From NCBI GenBank assembly GCA_033557685.1, contig JAWQRN010000181.1:1-35001 (forward strand): a DNA stretch of 35,001 bases. Direction: 5' to 3'. The notes under the pieces were generated by a model that was not told where the DNA came from, made no database searches, and was given only the letters and a program-made list of their open reading frames with translations. The translations under genes and the position numbers were made by a program. Each line of letters opens with the position of its first letter. The stretch's first letter is position 1. This stretch comes from Sperchopsis tessellata (Eukaryota > Arthropoda > Insecta > Coleoptera > Hydrophilidae). Shown here one piece after another: positions 20,501-31,110 of this stretch.

Positions 20501-23500
20501 TCAAACTCTATTTACTAAATAATTCAAACATTCGCCCTAAATATTTTATTTCATAATTTCAAATATCAAGTTTTTACTTTAAAATCCTTTCTGAAATATA
20601 TAAAAAAACTGAGCGATGAGGCATTATCGTATAGTTATTACTTAGTTTTAAAAAACGCTGACATTTAGTTACAAAATCTGACAGTTTTTAACTGGAATTG
20701 GTTTATCTCTGTTAATGCCAAATTCGTGCACTTAAAATACATTAGATCCAAAAAAATTTACAATGGCATTTTAAGTTAGAGAAGAAAATGTGTAACAATA
20801 AATAGAACAGATTAAACAATAAACTAACTAGCCTGCTGGAACTATAACGTAAACATCAAAACCTCTGTGAAATAAATATTAAGAAACAGATTTAAATTGA
20901 GTGGGTAACACATACAAGGTTTGCTGTTAGTATGTTCGGTGAATGTGCTTTTCACAAATATTTGGACTTAACTTAAGTTCTAATTTTTTTTGACATAAAT
21001 AAATTACATGTATTAATATACATTATTAATAGTGTAAACTACAACCAGTGTTATGAAAATGAGCCTATTAAAAAAATTAAGTACAGCAGTTTGTGGCTAA
21101 ACTTACCACAACAATAATGGTGATGAGAAAATAATTTCCAAACATAAGTTTAAATTATTTCACAATGTGCTGATCATGTTTTTTGACATTTTTTGTGTAA
21201 GATCATAAACATGTAAGAATTTTAAAAATGATTGTTCAGGTAATTTCGTTCTTATTGCTGTTTTCATTTGACCATCAAGTGTGAGCAGAAGTGTCTAATT
21301 TGTATTAAAATATTTTTCTCAAGTACTATATTTTTCAAAAAGATGTGGTAAGAAATCACTTGTCTCTCAGTCATCTGTTAGTAGTTGAAAATTACTCAAA
21401 CATTTTATAAATCATGTAAAGGCTTAACGACTCTACTGTGTATTCGTGCAAATTTTGTCCCTTGCAAATGCACCACAATGTTATTAGAGATATTGCAATT
21501 GCAAAGATCCCCAAGAAGCCTTTTACAAACTCCAAAACGGGGATTCACTGAATCTATGATCTAATAAACTCTATTTTATGTAATAGGACACGTAAATTTA
21601 AATTTTCCCCAAACTGATGTAAGTGTACTGTACCTCTAAAACTCAAATGACTACTAAATCTGCAAAACTCAATGCAAAGCTACATTTTGTACCATCAATC
21701 GCAACTCAAATCGGAGGGAATATACTTATTAATATTGTCATAGCCATCAATCAATCAAAAGGATCATTTATTTATTAAATTTTTAACTGGATTCTGGATA
21801 ACACCTATAACCCGCCACAATTTAATTTATAAATCTAGTTCACACTAACCAAACTCTCCCTAATATAGTTATATAAAACATTTGTATAAACGAAAACAAG
21901 TATGTAGTATATAAAACTCTTTTCGAAACTTTTCCACAAAAATATGTAGATTCATAAGCATAGCAGCTTTAAAATACAATATTGATTATTCTAAAAATAC
22001 ACATCTAACATACCTCAATTCTGATTCCTTTTTATTAAATACTAATTTCACTAATCCATCTGCATTTTCCGCTTGTGGTATAACTATGTAACCAATACCC
22101 TTAAATCTATAGAAAGGATTGCAATGGTTGTACAGTACAGGAGCATGACTGGCACTAAAATAACCTTTTCCAGTTCCCCAACAAGCTTGCAGTAAATTCC
22201 ATTTTTTTAATATTTCATCTCTTTCATCACCAAAAACATTAATAGCATAAAACGATGCAATTTGTTGCTGTTTTGCATCTGGTACTGCAGGTGCTATAAA
22301 AAAAATCACAGAAATGATTCTACAGCGGTAAGAAATATACCATAAACTATTAGTTCATAGAGAATGGGGGCAACATATACAATTTATAAATTTACTAAAC
22401 AACTTAAAATATTAAATCCAAATTACAATTCATTTAGGGTTTTATATTAATTGGTAGAAACAAATATATTTTTTTTGAAAATCACTCAAGAATTTCGGGT
22501 ATAATTTTATTTTTAGGATTTATTATAAGCTAGAAAAATTTCAAAGAAATAAATAAATATTAAGATAAGATTGAAAGATTACAGATAAAAATGAAAGAGA
22601 TGAAAAAAATTGTTGATTTGTATCTACTGTATCAAATTCAAATTGTGAAAGATGGTTCAAAGATTGGTAAAATAATGAAAGGATGGGAAACTTTCATCAT
22701 CTGTTGTGATTTTGACTAATAGTGTTCAATAATAATACAAAATAGTACTTATCATTAATACAGTTTGTAAAATAAGGGCGAGTTAAGAATACACCAGATA
22801 TTCTTACCTATAGCATTGATGGGTCGAGCACCAAATGCTGTTCCTCCAAACAAACTAGGTGTTGTAGTAGTAGCAGCACCAAAGCCACCAAATGTATTGG
22901 TTCCGGTATTAAATCCTGTAAATCCAGATGCAGTAGTTGTAGTACCAAATCCACCGAATAGTGAAGGTGCAGATGTTGTAGCTGCTGTACCAAATAAGTT
23001 GAACCCCGTATTGCCAGTATTTGCACCTAGACCAGTAGAAGGTGTTGCTCCAAATAAGCTAGGTGTAGATGTAGGAGCTGGAGCACCAAAGGTTGACCCA
23101 AACAGTGAAGGTGCTGAAGTTGTAGGAACAGTCCCAAACAAGTTAGGTTGAACAGCTGATGTGTTAGTACCAAAAAAATTTGGCGCCTGTGATGTTGCAG
23201 TTGTTCCAAACAAACCACCTCCACCAGTATTAGCTGCAGTTGTAGAAAAAAGAGAAGGTGCAGATGTTGCAGGGGTACCAAATAAACTGGGTTTTGTTGT
23301 AGAAGTTGCACCAAATAAACTGGGAGCAGCAGAAGCAGATGGTGCTCCAAATGATGTTCCAAATCCTGGAGTTGTTGTTGCTGCTGCAGGGGTTCCAAAT
23401 GATGTTCCAAATGTTGGAGCTGCAGTAGGTTGTGCTGGTGTTCCAAAAGTACTTCCAAAAGCAGGAGCAGCACTTGCTACAGGTGTACCAAAAGAGGTAC

Positions 23501-26500
23501 CAAATGTAGGAGCAGGTGCAGATGCAGGGGTACCAAATGTGCTACCAAAAGCTGGTGCTTGCTGATTTGGAGCTGGTGTTCCAAAAGTTGACCCAAAAGT
23601 GCCAAAACCAGTTGATGCTGTTGTTGTCGGAGTGTTTCCAAAAGGGGCCCCAAAGGCAGTTGCTAAAAAATAAATAAATAGTTTTATTTCAATAAGTAAT
23701 AAGCTTCTTTATAATAATCAATTATAATATTGTAAACTTTTTGCCAAACCCACACAATCAGAGTTACAATAACCAACAGACTCGTAATCAGGCTTGTTAG
23801 ATTTTCAAAACGATATACCGGGATTTTACACTGTTTACTTAAAAGGTGATGTATCCACTCGTATATTTTTCATTCTGGGTTAAATTTTACCATCTTTGTT
23901 AGCTCCTGTAGGTGATGGGATATGACGCATAATATTTTTGTTCATTCACGCCTTCGCTTATTAACTACTAAGAAACTATAGTTATAAGAACATGTAAGAT
24001 TTTTTTGTGAAAATAAGTACAAGTATAGCTTGTATATAGGGAGGTTGGATTTCAGTTTCTAAACACAGACATTCACGCCAAAATCTGGACAGCTGACAAC
24101 CCAGCTTGCAAGCTTCTGGGGAAGTGTTTTAACATATCCAGAGCTAATACCATATTAAATTAATTACAATTAAGTTATATTAGAAAAAAATAAGTTGTAC
24201 CCGAGTTGATTTTACAAAATAAGCTAAGACTTTCACATAATTTTTTTCTTATTTAAGTGTTCTAATAATTGCAGAAGTATCCGAGAATAAGATTGATTGT
24301 CAAATTTTGAAGATATATCAGTTTTGTAATTATCTAACAGTAATTATAATCAATTTATTACTTTCTTGAACTTTTGTAATTTTCAGTTATACTCAACAAA
24401 GTTTTACCTTGCATTAAATAAATAATTCAATTGTATGCATATTTTTCACATCTATCAAATATGCTCTGTATCATAACATACAAAATATCTATATTATGTT
24501 AAATCCTAGAAGAAAAGTCTCAACCCTGGACTGTTCATTTTACAGTATATATTAAATGTTTACTTTGTTTTTGGTATTTTATTTTTAAAATCGTGATACA
24601 TTTTTATAAACAAGGGTTTTAAGTTAGTATAGTTAAATAAACAACTAGTTAGAATAAATAAACAATTTATAACAAGTAAATATTAACCACACCTATAAAT
24701 GATAAACATTATGGGACTTAAAACTAGATTAAAGAGAAATAACAACCTTGGTACCGTCTTCTCATATTGAAGCAAAATTACTGCATTGAATACATTTTAT
24801 TATAATTTTCTAGTCAGTATTAAAACTGATGCCATGACTAATTGTGTGGCTGGAATGTTGTAAAAATGTTCGTTCCTCTAAAGCAAGAATTGAGAGAGAT
24901 AATAGTTTCCTAAGAGGACAAAAATATACAGTAAAAAGTGGGATTTTTTATATTTATATGACCACAAACACATGTCATGAAGCCCAATCACACATGTATG
25001 TTTTGAAACTGAGAAAGGAAACAAAACCACACTATTACTTTCTTAGTAGTTATTGATATTGGGAAAATGCGTACAAATTTAAACATATAAAATTATTCTT
25101 GATAACTGTGTTTTCATTACTTAACGAAGTGTCAAGTGCAGTGCATTAATCTTCACAATGAATACTGTTAAAGGACATTATCCAAAGTATCATCGGTCCC
25201 ACTATGTAGTAAGTTCAATTTATTTACGTGTATTAATGTTTTGTTGACCCATCTTTATTTCATCAGGATTAAATTGTTATCAACATTAAATTTATAAGCT
25301 ATGAAATTGTTGAAAAATATCTTATTATAATTTGACAGTATCAATTGAGTTAAATTTTCCATAAATATGTACAGAAATGGAGTAAATAATAGGTAAAAAT
25401 AATTTTAAGAAATCATCTCGTAAAAATCTTAAAAACCAACAATACTGCAAAATAAACGAAATATATTCCAAACCATAACATTAAAAAGCAAAAATTCTGT
25501 ATAAAGTGATATTTAGCCTAGCCTCGATATAAAAATCAATATAAAAAATCCTAATGATTTAAAATTAAGACTTAATAGTAATGGAATTATGTACAATGTT
25601 ATGCATAACTACAACAAAAAGCCTTACCTTTGTAGTAATATTTTGTTAATAAATTGCACTTTCATGCTATTACATCAACTTTTGATAGTGAGAAATTGGT
25701 GTTGTTAATGTTTTCTCTGCAATCATGTGTCTTAGGTACAAATAATTTTTCACATCTTTACACGTAAGTTACGTAGAAGAATTACTATCTGTTTTATATA
25801 ATGTCCCGTCGAGTAATACTGCAATATTTCACAAAATTTTGTTTATTTTTTAGTCTTGTTAAATAAAAACAAATTTCAACAGTCTATAAAATAAAAAGCT
25901 ATATGTACAAGTATAATTCCCCTATTTTCCATCAAACAATCTTTCTTTTTAACTTCATCAGATATTATATAATCTTTCATAATTGGTACAGAAGCATTTT
26001 AATACATTATAATATACATTACTTTTAACAGTAAGTTCTTGACTTTCTTCGTGATTGATTTAACCAAATTTAAATGGGAATAGGCTCATCCCTTTCCTTT
26101 GCATTTAATTTTAGGAATACAAAAACGTAACTTGGAACGTTTACTATAGAGACAAAATACCATTTTTTAAGTGGCATAACAACTTTAAAGCACTTCCTAT
26201 TTCACTGAAAATTACTCCAACTTTTGATTTCTGAGCATTATTTAAATTTTGACATTTTTGGAATCGTGGGCAAATTCTGAATCTGATATTTATTTTGGTA
26301 AAATATTGCACATCTCATAAAATTTGAATGCTGTGACTACTCTTAAGAAGTGTTTCTTAGTGACCTCTGTATGATTACGATAGTAAAATTAAATAATCAC
26401 TGTGGATGCTACGATGATATTTTCTCAAATGGTAAAATAGTGACTGGTTATTAAAATAAATTATTGTGTTGAAAATCCAACAATACCAAAATTTATAAAG

Positions 26501-29500
26501 TCCAAATTTTTGGAAATTCAACATTAAGTATGTAATTAATTTTGATAACCCGCTGTGCCACTACTTTTCCATTTCAAAGAATTTACTTACAGTCAAAAAT
26601 TTGATATTATACAGTATAACAACTACAGTGTCTATTAAATTTTTCACTCATTATAATCAAATCAATAGAACGTAATTAGAATTTGCTCACAAATCTGAAA
26701 ATGTAAAAAAAGCATACAGGCTGTTCTTTTAAAAATTAAAAATTGGGGTTGTTTCCAGTAAAACCAGAAAAGCTATAAAGCTGTCTTTACCTTTAAAGTA
26801 AACCTTCCAAGTTTCATTACTGTATTTCTAAAATTAATAGGAATGAGTCTGCTTTTATTTACACCTTTGACAATGATACATTGAATGTATATTTTATTTG
26901 CTATCTTCTCAATGGTTAGTTTTAGCAAAGTTAATAGCAGGTGATTTAAAAAGCTCTGGCCAGTAGTAATTGGGTGAAAAAAAAAACCATAAATGCACTT
27001 TGAAAAAATGTTTGTATATTAAAAAGTTATTATCTATTTCAGCCAGGATCACATTACAAAACTCCATTCGTCTTTCCACATACTACAACAGAGACGATAG
27101 TAGATAGCGTAGTTGCAACTGTGAAGAATATAGTTAGTGAAATGATTGGAAATGAAGATAGACCACAATCTTCAGTAATTGTTGGAGAAATAATGAATTC
27201 AACCCTTCTTGAAACTATGCAAGGTTCCAATGGCACGCTTAATAATACTGATTCTATGATTGATAACATTATGCCAACTACAATGAGCGAAATGGCAACA
27301 TCATCCCCACTGTTAGAAGTAGCACAAACTGATGCAGTAACAGAAATAATAAAGGAAAATAGCAGTATTTTCAACGAAGCAGAAGGTAGTGGATTTGAAG
27401 CAGTTACAAATTTCATAGTAGGAGAAACCGAGAAAATAGGTATTGAATCAACTGAAGAAACAACGAATCCTATCAATGTAATGACAAGTGGTATAGATTG
27501 GGTTATGAAAAATACAACAGAAACATTTCAGGGTCATCATGATCATAAAGAAGCTGGTTCCAATACTACTATATATGTTATAATCGGTGTACTTTCAGCA
27601 ATTTTAGTTTTTGCCCTTATTATTCTTGTATTAGTTTATATAAAATATAGAAAGGTTAGTCTTTTATGTGAGCACAGAGAATATTCAATTTCTCCTAGAA
27701 AAGAAAAAACAACAGAGGCAGAAATAGCTGATCAAGAAATCATTCATGGCTATAAATGCTGATTAATAATTTTCTTGTTTTCAAATTATAAGTGAAATGA
27801 TATTTCAACCAAAAAATATGTGATTAATATCTGCATATGTTACTATTAAACATAATCTTACTAAATTACTATAGATATATTTATATAAATTTATTGTATT
27901 AACTTTTTATTAATAAATTACATTGCTGTTATACTTTTTCAGTACTTAAACTACCAATAATTCAAAAAATCATATATTTAGTGCTTATATGCGTAAAATC
28001 CATGTAAGCGCATTTCACCATCAATTTGCTGGTAACTCCCAACTGAACCGAAAAACTGCTTTTCAGAAGCATCAAAGCGAGTTTTGGTGAATAATTCTAC
28101 TAAAGCACAGAACCTTCTGCAGGAGCAGCAATAGTTCTCTGAATAATAGCTACTGCGTTCTCAATAGAAGAAACTGTAAAGGAGATACCGAAACATTCAT
28201 CATACGTATAAAATGAACCTAATGTTTGTCAAATTTTTATCTTTTAGCAAATATGTATAAGAAAGCTGATGGAATTGTCTTCAAATATACTATATTTAGT
28301 TACTTTTATAACCTCCCAATATGTATTTCACGTTTTAATCTAACAAGTTTTGGTTTTGCAAAATAAAACAAGCCATGGCATATGTTTAAGTGACACACAT
28401 ATTTCAAACTATGTTCTTATTTAGCAGGTAGTTTTGAATTTTTTAGTGAAACACGTATACATACACAAATATCAGCATATAAAAATTTGAAAATTTTCTA
28501 AAATGAAATTTAAAATTATCAACTATCTCAAAAAAACCTTAACAATGTAAATTTTGCTGCTTTGGCCGGCTGAATACTGAATCACCTTCACTACTTCGGC
28601 TAAAGGCAGGTGTTCAGTAAAATCGGCTATAAGACCTTGAGCGGAACACTGGCTTATATATATCCCTCTGGTTTTCTACTTGCTTCACAAAAATGTAACA
28701 TAATACAAAATATGTTTATAACTGAAAACAATGTTAGTGGTTGAGAATAAGATTGATGATAAATCAACTCCTCCCAAGGCAAAGTGAATAGAAGCGCATG
28801 AAACCATCAACATAAATAAGATGTTTAATAATAATAAAATAAAAAATTGTATTTAAAAAGGAAGCTCATGTTCAAATTGGCATTTCTTTCAAAATAAAAA
28901 TGATTGCTCGAAGAGTTCCAAACAATGTTCTGGAGATGTCAAAAAATCTTTTTTCTTCACATTAACATTATGTACATCTGTTCTAAATCTTAGTTTATTA
29001 AAGAGGTAAGGTGGCACTTCAGTCTGTATGATACTACGAAAAGCACAAACATAATATGCAAAACCATGTAAGAGATGTTTTCTTTCCTTCTGATGCCATA
29101 GCGAAATCTTACACAAGACTTTTGTGAGAACAAAAGAATCACATAATAAAATTTTGTGTTTTTAATCTACGATATGTCTACTGTCATATAACAATTTAGA
29201 ATAGCAGTTCTGCAAAAGTCAATCCTAAATTTTTAACTGAATTTGAAATATTGATCTTAATGTCTCTCAAGGTATATACCCTGACGTCTATTAGTAATAT
29301 AACCATAACAGGGCTAAAGACAGATTGAACTAAAGCATATCGATGAGTACTGTGGGTGCACGCGTACAAGAGCCAATGTTTGGACTAGGCATGCTCAAAA
29401 CAAGATACTTTGCATTTACATAAATTGTCACGAGATATTTGTTGTTTAAAACACTCAGCTATAAAAATATTATTTGTATGTGTATCACAAGATTAAAATT

Positions 29501-30094
29501 GTTATGCCATTTTAGCTCCAATTCGATCAAATTATGTTTAGGGTCTGAAATAATTATCATCAATATATGCCGAGAATGATTTGCTTCTAACCTGCTTATA
29601 ATATTGTTACATACTAGCATTGTGCAAAAAAAAACCTACTGCATATAAGTAAATCAATACTACTAGTTTTAGAGAGCTTTATGTCTAGTTTTAGCCAAAT
29701 ACATGCATTAAGAATAAAATTATATGATAAAACGCTGTCACTATTTTTTGGGTGTAATATCTAGCTCAGAAATCGGTTTCCTACAATGATAATATCTATC
29801 TATATTTTAATTAGTTTCACATACAAGTAGTAAATGTATAACTTTGGTTTGTAAATTGCACATTGTTAAATTAAAATATTAAAGGGCTATCTACAAGTCA
29901 GAAAAAATAGTAAGTATTTTTTTCAGTATATATGATATGTGTAATAATACGTATGTTATTATTACAAATATATTGGTGAAATTTCATAAAAACAATTTAA
30001 ATACATTTTACCTAACCTACAAAAATGACAACTTACGCCTGTTTGGGGTGCTTCCAAACGTAGAACCGCTTGTATTACCAAAATTAAATGACAT
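11578..30094 (-). CDS. Nup54: Nucleoporin Nup54 (FG-repeat nucleoporin), seven coding exons
   Basis: Central-channel nucleoporin; with Nup62 and Nup58 it forms the FG subcomplex that makes the pore's permeability barrier. The minus-strand CDS is join of 30094-30037, 23662-22808, 22293-22014, 19957-19659, 19243-18987, 18668-18549 and 11796-11578, giving 695 residues. Every junction is GT-AG and in phase. Residues 1-304 are the FG domain, with about 30 FG dipeptides in blocks such as TFGTSFGTP and APSLFG. Residues 305-397 hold the conserved core with LLQACWGTGKGYFSASH and YRFKGIGYIVIPQ. Residues 398-497 (NQQEALINGIAGILGNKPN; the HATDLSSFLNQ region) and 498-583 (IDQQMWSAAQADNPQP) match the family, followed by helical, coiled-coil-forming sequence to the end. 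It is longer than vertebrate Nup54 (about 507 residues) mainly in the FG region. Introns 1 and 6 each exceed 6 kb; intron 1 hosts an opposite-strand gene and intron 6 a cluster of transposon relics. Confidence 0.95.
11797..12840. other. Nup54 intron 6, distal part, nothing recognised
   Basis: AT-rich intron DNA. An 85-codon plus-strand open frame (11905-12162) shows no recognisable family. A CUGAUGAG sequence occurs on the minus strand near 12350 but lacks the GAAA needed for a hammerhead. Confidence 0.5.
12841..13370 (+). pseudogene. Tc1-type DNA transposase remnant
   Basis: In shifting frames the segment follows the Tc1 transposase order. A helix-turn-helix piece reads like KIGSGRLLKQ and LSSRTIQRCLIEQELFGRRPA (12990-13115). 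Next comes RNHVGCESERDD (about 13150-13185). A degraded catalytic-core piece then reads LMFSSVTTLTLIWQ, where the family has an FSDES-type motif, so the acidic residue is lost. TDGVLFIRQQKNK follows (13230-13270), and then a piece matching the family's KHGGGxxxxWG block, out of frame at about 13295-13345. Terminal inverted repeats were not found. It is clearly dead, with multiple frameshifts and a lost catalytic motif, and sits inside Nup54 intron 6 in antisense to the gene. Confidence 0.72.
13371..13795 (+). pseudogene. PLE-like GIY-YIG endonuclease fragment
   Basis: The frame open to 13795 carries a GIY-YIG nuclease of the kind fused to Penelope-like reverse transcriptases. GVYKLFCECEANYIGQTGRS supplies the GVY and YIG pairs, then RYKEHIR. 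SHAVSCDH follows and, with the CEC, would provide a CCHH metal site. The tail has LPKSHKLNIAENLEIYL, which matches the usual end of such proteins. The upstream blocks (13340-13480) include LLDDI and ILVRNKDPIDPKISSG in the same frame. No reverse transcriptase precedes it. It differs clearly from the GIY-YIG of the adjoining PLE at 13800-14925, so two PLE lineages abut here. Confidence 0.75.
13800..14925 (+). mobile_element. Penelope-like element with internal deletion of the reverse transcriptase
   Basis: Order along the plus strand: an N-terminal reverse-transcriptase block with SHFEPNEQKS and the family motif RLPKIHKP (about 13855-13960) ends at a stop. It is followed almost at once by the catalytic box, here YVCDTFEVWP (about 13980-14010) where active copies have YVDD. 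The intervening palm is missing. Next comes a degraded stretch, then an open segment (14139-14573) with RYLQATSAHHPSHKLSVVN, a linker, and the GIY-YIG domain (TGAYRIPCTCGLVYI, then CREHKRQTRLNQ), in which the YIG glycine is replaced. A frameshift near 14570 precedes the C-terminal signature (SNYFSKTIKESIKI, then LNHDNGFCLASSW). The 3' region has a hammerhead-like motif (14862-14888) and ends CTCCCGGAAATCCTG at 14925, as in the PLE at 4084. Non-functional. Confidence 0.85.
14862..14888 (+). other. Hammerhead-like motif in PLE 3' region
   Basis: UUGAGAG occupies the place of CUGAUGA, with GAAAC at 14884-14888. It is homologous in position to the motifs at 4131-4163 and 34308-34340. Stem II pairing is poor here, and this copy is the most decayed of the three. 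Confidence 0.35.
14926..15233. other. AT-rich intron DNA, nothing recognised
   Basis: A short gap between the PLE end and the first repeat unit. No coding or RNA feature was seen. Confidence 0.5.
15234..15935 (-). repeat. Tandem array of hammerhead-bearing units (retrozyme-like)
   Basis: Two full units and one partial unit stand head to tail. The landmark GCTTCCATGGTCGCCAGTAT recurs at about 15245, 15574 and, diverged, 15871, giving steps of about 329 and 297 bp. The full units also share the GTTGCTGAAC block, the hammerhead, the GCAGCTCAG block, the GCTATTC block and a distal part with TTGCAGTTA.CGCTAGGAT. The third unit stops near 15935, before its hammerhead. Hammerheads lie on the minus strand at 15337-15398 (core mutated) and 15665-15722 (core intact). 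The predicted cut sites are 327 nt apart, so a minus-strand transcript with both ribozymes active would release a monomer of that length. Units have no coding capacity. They sit in Nup54 intron 6, in the sense orientation of the gene, so the pre-mRNA would contain the ribozyme strand. Confidence 0.88.
15665..15722 (-). ncRNA. Type I hammerhead ribozyme, intact core
   Basis: On the minus strand: CUGAUGA at 15709-15703; stem II GAAG (15702-15699) closed by a seven-base loop (15698-15692) and CUUC (15691-15688), four perfect pairs; GAAA at 15687-15684; stem III of three pairs (A15684-U15676, C15683-G15677, A15682-U15678) with a CCG loop; cleavage triplet GUC at 15677-15675, predicted cut after C15675. 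Every invariant core base is present. Stem I is imperfect: inner pairs A15710-U15674 and U15711-G15673, with further pairing outward. The sibling unit at 15337-15398 keeps a better outer stem I (AUGC with GCAU) but has UUGUUGA in the core. The short stem III is typical of retrozyme and satellite hammerheads. Confidence 0.85.
15936..16854. other. AT-rich intron DNA, nothing recognised
   Basis: No protein family or RNA fold was recognised between the tandem array and the Ty3/gypsy relic. The 75-codon plus-strand frame at 16341-16568 is low-complexity. Confidence 0.5.
16855..18270 (-). pseudogene. Ty3/gypsy LTR retrotransposon remnant (gag and partial pol)
   Basis: Minus-strand order. Degraded gag lies at about 18270-17780, with TERLGKLYEYAADIDRLTGL near 17905-17850. 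A gag tail with zinc knuckle follows (17767-17492): the knuckle reads IYGCGKEGHIYRNC, with the first metal-binding cysteine lost. Then, after a gap far too small for protease, comes the reverse transcriptase from about 17385: SGYWQVELDTKDRKKTAF, then GLYNAPATFERL (about 17280-17235), then PKKYHLFKKKVKYLGHVVS (about 17150-17095). It continues into the RNase H connection with YTYYGRFVPGFSNITKPLYKF and TEDCQEAFDKL, ending near 16855 before RNase H. Protease, early reverse transcriptase, the catalytic box and integrase are absent, and frameshifts are frequent. No LTRs were found. It lies in sense orientation within Nup54 intron 6. Confidence 0.82.
19958..22013. other. Nup54 intron 3, nothing recognised
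   Basis: About 2 kb of AT-rich intron without recognised repeats or coding blocks. A CTGATGAG near 20109 lacks a following GAAA. Introns 2 (22294-22807), 4 (19244-19658) and 5 (18669-18986) are likewise featureless. Confidence 0.5.
23663..25157. other. Nup54 intron 1, 3' part, upstream of the nested gene
   Basis: AT-rich DNA. It should include the promoter or a missing 5' exon of the plus-strand nested gene. No signal-peptide exon could be identified. The 70-codon frame at 24844-25056 has no recognisable family. Confidence 0.4.
25158..27762 (+). CDS. Unidentified single-pass membrane protein nested in Nup54 intron 1
   Basis: I do not recognise the family. The likely CDS is join(25158..25208, 27043..27762), 256 residues. 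The short first exon (MNTVKGHYPKYHRSHYV) ends on a good GTAAGT donor, and the second follows a TTTCAG acceptor in matching phase. Residues 18-190 are rich in Thr, Ser, Glu and Met, with six N-X-S/T sequons. EAEGSGFE around Ser133 fits a glycosaminoglycan attachment site. One strong membrane segment, about residues 194-217 (IYVIIGVLSAILVFALIILV onward), is followed by KYRK and a 40-residue tail ending HGYKC, so the positive-inside rule puts the C-terminus in the cytosol. An extracellular N-terminus needs a signal peptide, which exon 1 lacks, so a true 5' exon may be missed. The open second exon, fitting splice sites and poly(A) signal support a real gene, transcribed against Nup54. Exon 2 is well supported; exon 1 is tentative. 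Confidence 0.7.
27912..27917 (+). promoter_or_regulatory. Candidate poly(A) signal of the nested membrane-protein gene
   Basis: AATAAA about 150 bases after the stop codon at 27762, on the coding strand. ATTAAA near 27845 is an alternative. Confidence 0.4.
27978..28190 (-). other. Coding-like fragment of unknown origin
   Basis: The minus strand between about 28190 and the TAA at 27978 reads like protein in two adjacent frames: first a stretch with ENAVAIIQRTIAAPAEGSVL, then LVELFTKTRFDASEKQFFGS continuing to HGFYAYKH and the stop. The composition looks coding, unlike the surrounding AT-rich DNA. A one-base shift joins the two parts. I cannot name the family; a decayed transposon or processed pseudogene is most likely. 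Confidence 0.3.
28889..29116 (-). pseudogene. C-terminal fragment of a non-LTR (CR1-like) reverse transcriptase
   Basis: The 75-codon frame contains FRSIIQTEVPPYLFNKLRFR, then VNVKKKDFLTSP, then LELFEQSFLF. This order (a PxYL block, then an LxFR block, then LLTxP, then a F..SF.. block) is the conserved region after the thumb of CR1/Jockey-type reverse transcriptases, near their C-terminus. No upstream polymerase domain was found nearby. It lies within Nup54 intron 1, sense to Nup54. Confidence 0.55.
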
Positions 30095-30559
30095 TATGTA
30101 TAAATAATCATTAAAATTATATAGAACTTTTTAATGTTTACTAATACAACACTTAAAATTCGTCAACACTTTCAACGCTTTGCTACAACTCTACACAAAA
30201 AAATAACCGTCAGACCGCAACTTTGAATATATCAGACACAGAATAACTACTTTCAGACAACTACACAGTGATTTTGGCAACGTTGCTCAGTACGAGCATC
30301 AGCACACGTATTCTAGCCGTAAATATGCACTCGAGCACAGTACTATCTCTCTCTAACCTGTACAAATGATATATATCTGTTGCACAATTAACATTTTAAA
30401 ACACATTTACCACTCTTCCGGTAGAAATCATTTTAATACCATTTAATAAGTAATTAATCTAGCTTCCGAAAGTAGTAGTATAAATCCGGCGAATATTCTA
30501 TGAACGCTGCTATGGCTCATCCACATTTTACGTCCGTCACCCGCCTCCAGCAACAGTCG
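30095..30559. other. Upstream region of Nup54
   Basis: This holds the 5' untranslated region and promoter of the minus-strand Nup54 gene. No distinct promoter motif can be assigned by eye. The sequence becomes less AT-rich toward 30500, where the transposon debris begins. Confidence 0.45.
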
Positions 30560-31110
30560 CATCAATTATTGATATTCGTGCTCTGACAAAGCACACGCTT
30601 TGTATCGAACGATAATTTTGACCGGCAGTTTAACAGAGGGTAGAGTCTGCAGTACTGCTCGATTGCCTTACACAATATATAGTTCGTTTGGCTCCAAAAG
30701 TTCAGCCGTCAATCTAGGATAATGCCTAGATATTTAGTTGTATACTTCCAGAGGATGTCAACGCTGAATAACTCCAAGGAAGCCATCGGGTTGACGCGTC
30801 TTCATTAGAAGACAATCGCTTCGCTTGTCTGCACATTAACCTTGATGCGCCACATTTAGTAGAAAGCTTTCAGATCACGCAGTTGTCGCTGAAGCCGCAT
30901 CCAGCTTTTAGGGCTGAGTAAACAGGGCGGTGTCTTCCACGCAGAGTGCGATATATTTGTCTCTTGGAATGTCATTGACAAACAAGTTAAAAACAAGGGA
31001 CCGATGACGGTACCTTGCATAACGCCTGCCCTGATGATTCAACTAGTCGACGCCGCTCCCTCTCTACTGACATAGAAACTCCTAACGCTCAAATACGATC
31101 TGATGACGTG
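30560..31110 (-). pseudogene. R1/Jockey-type reverse transcriptase remnant
   Basis: On the minus strand: SYLSVRSFYVSREG (about 31105-31060), then GVMQGTVIGPLF, corresponding to the family's GVPQGSVLGPLLF block. Next is NLFVNDIPRDKYIALCVEDT (about 30990-30930), where the catalytic YADDT has become CVEDT. Degraded thumb blocks follow, including AFY.MWRIKVNVQTSEAIVF, then RHYPRLTAELL, down to about 30600. Stops and frameshifts mark it as dead. Its base composition is richer in G and C than the rest of the window. A 21-bp piece at its downstream edge (30541-30561) recurs in reverse complement at 33153-33173. Confidence 0.75.

Noticed and set aside
22816..23565. Long plus-strand open frames rich in Pro, Asn and Val
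   Set aside because: They are the antisense of the Nup54 FG-repeat exon and reflect its repeated codons.
27054..27476. 140-codon minus-strand open frame opposite the nested gene
   Set aside because: It is antisense to the well-supported membrane-protein exon. Its hydrophobic, Ser/Ile-rich content is what that strand would give.
31028..31055. CTGATGA near the R1-type relic
   Set aside because: It is followed by neither a stem II nor GAAA, and it lies in a coding remnant of a reverse transcriptase.
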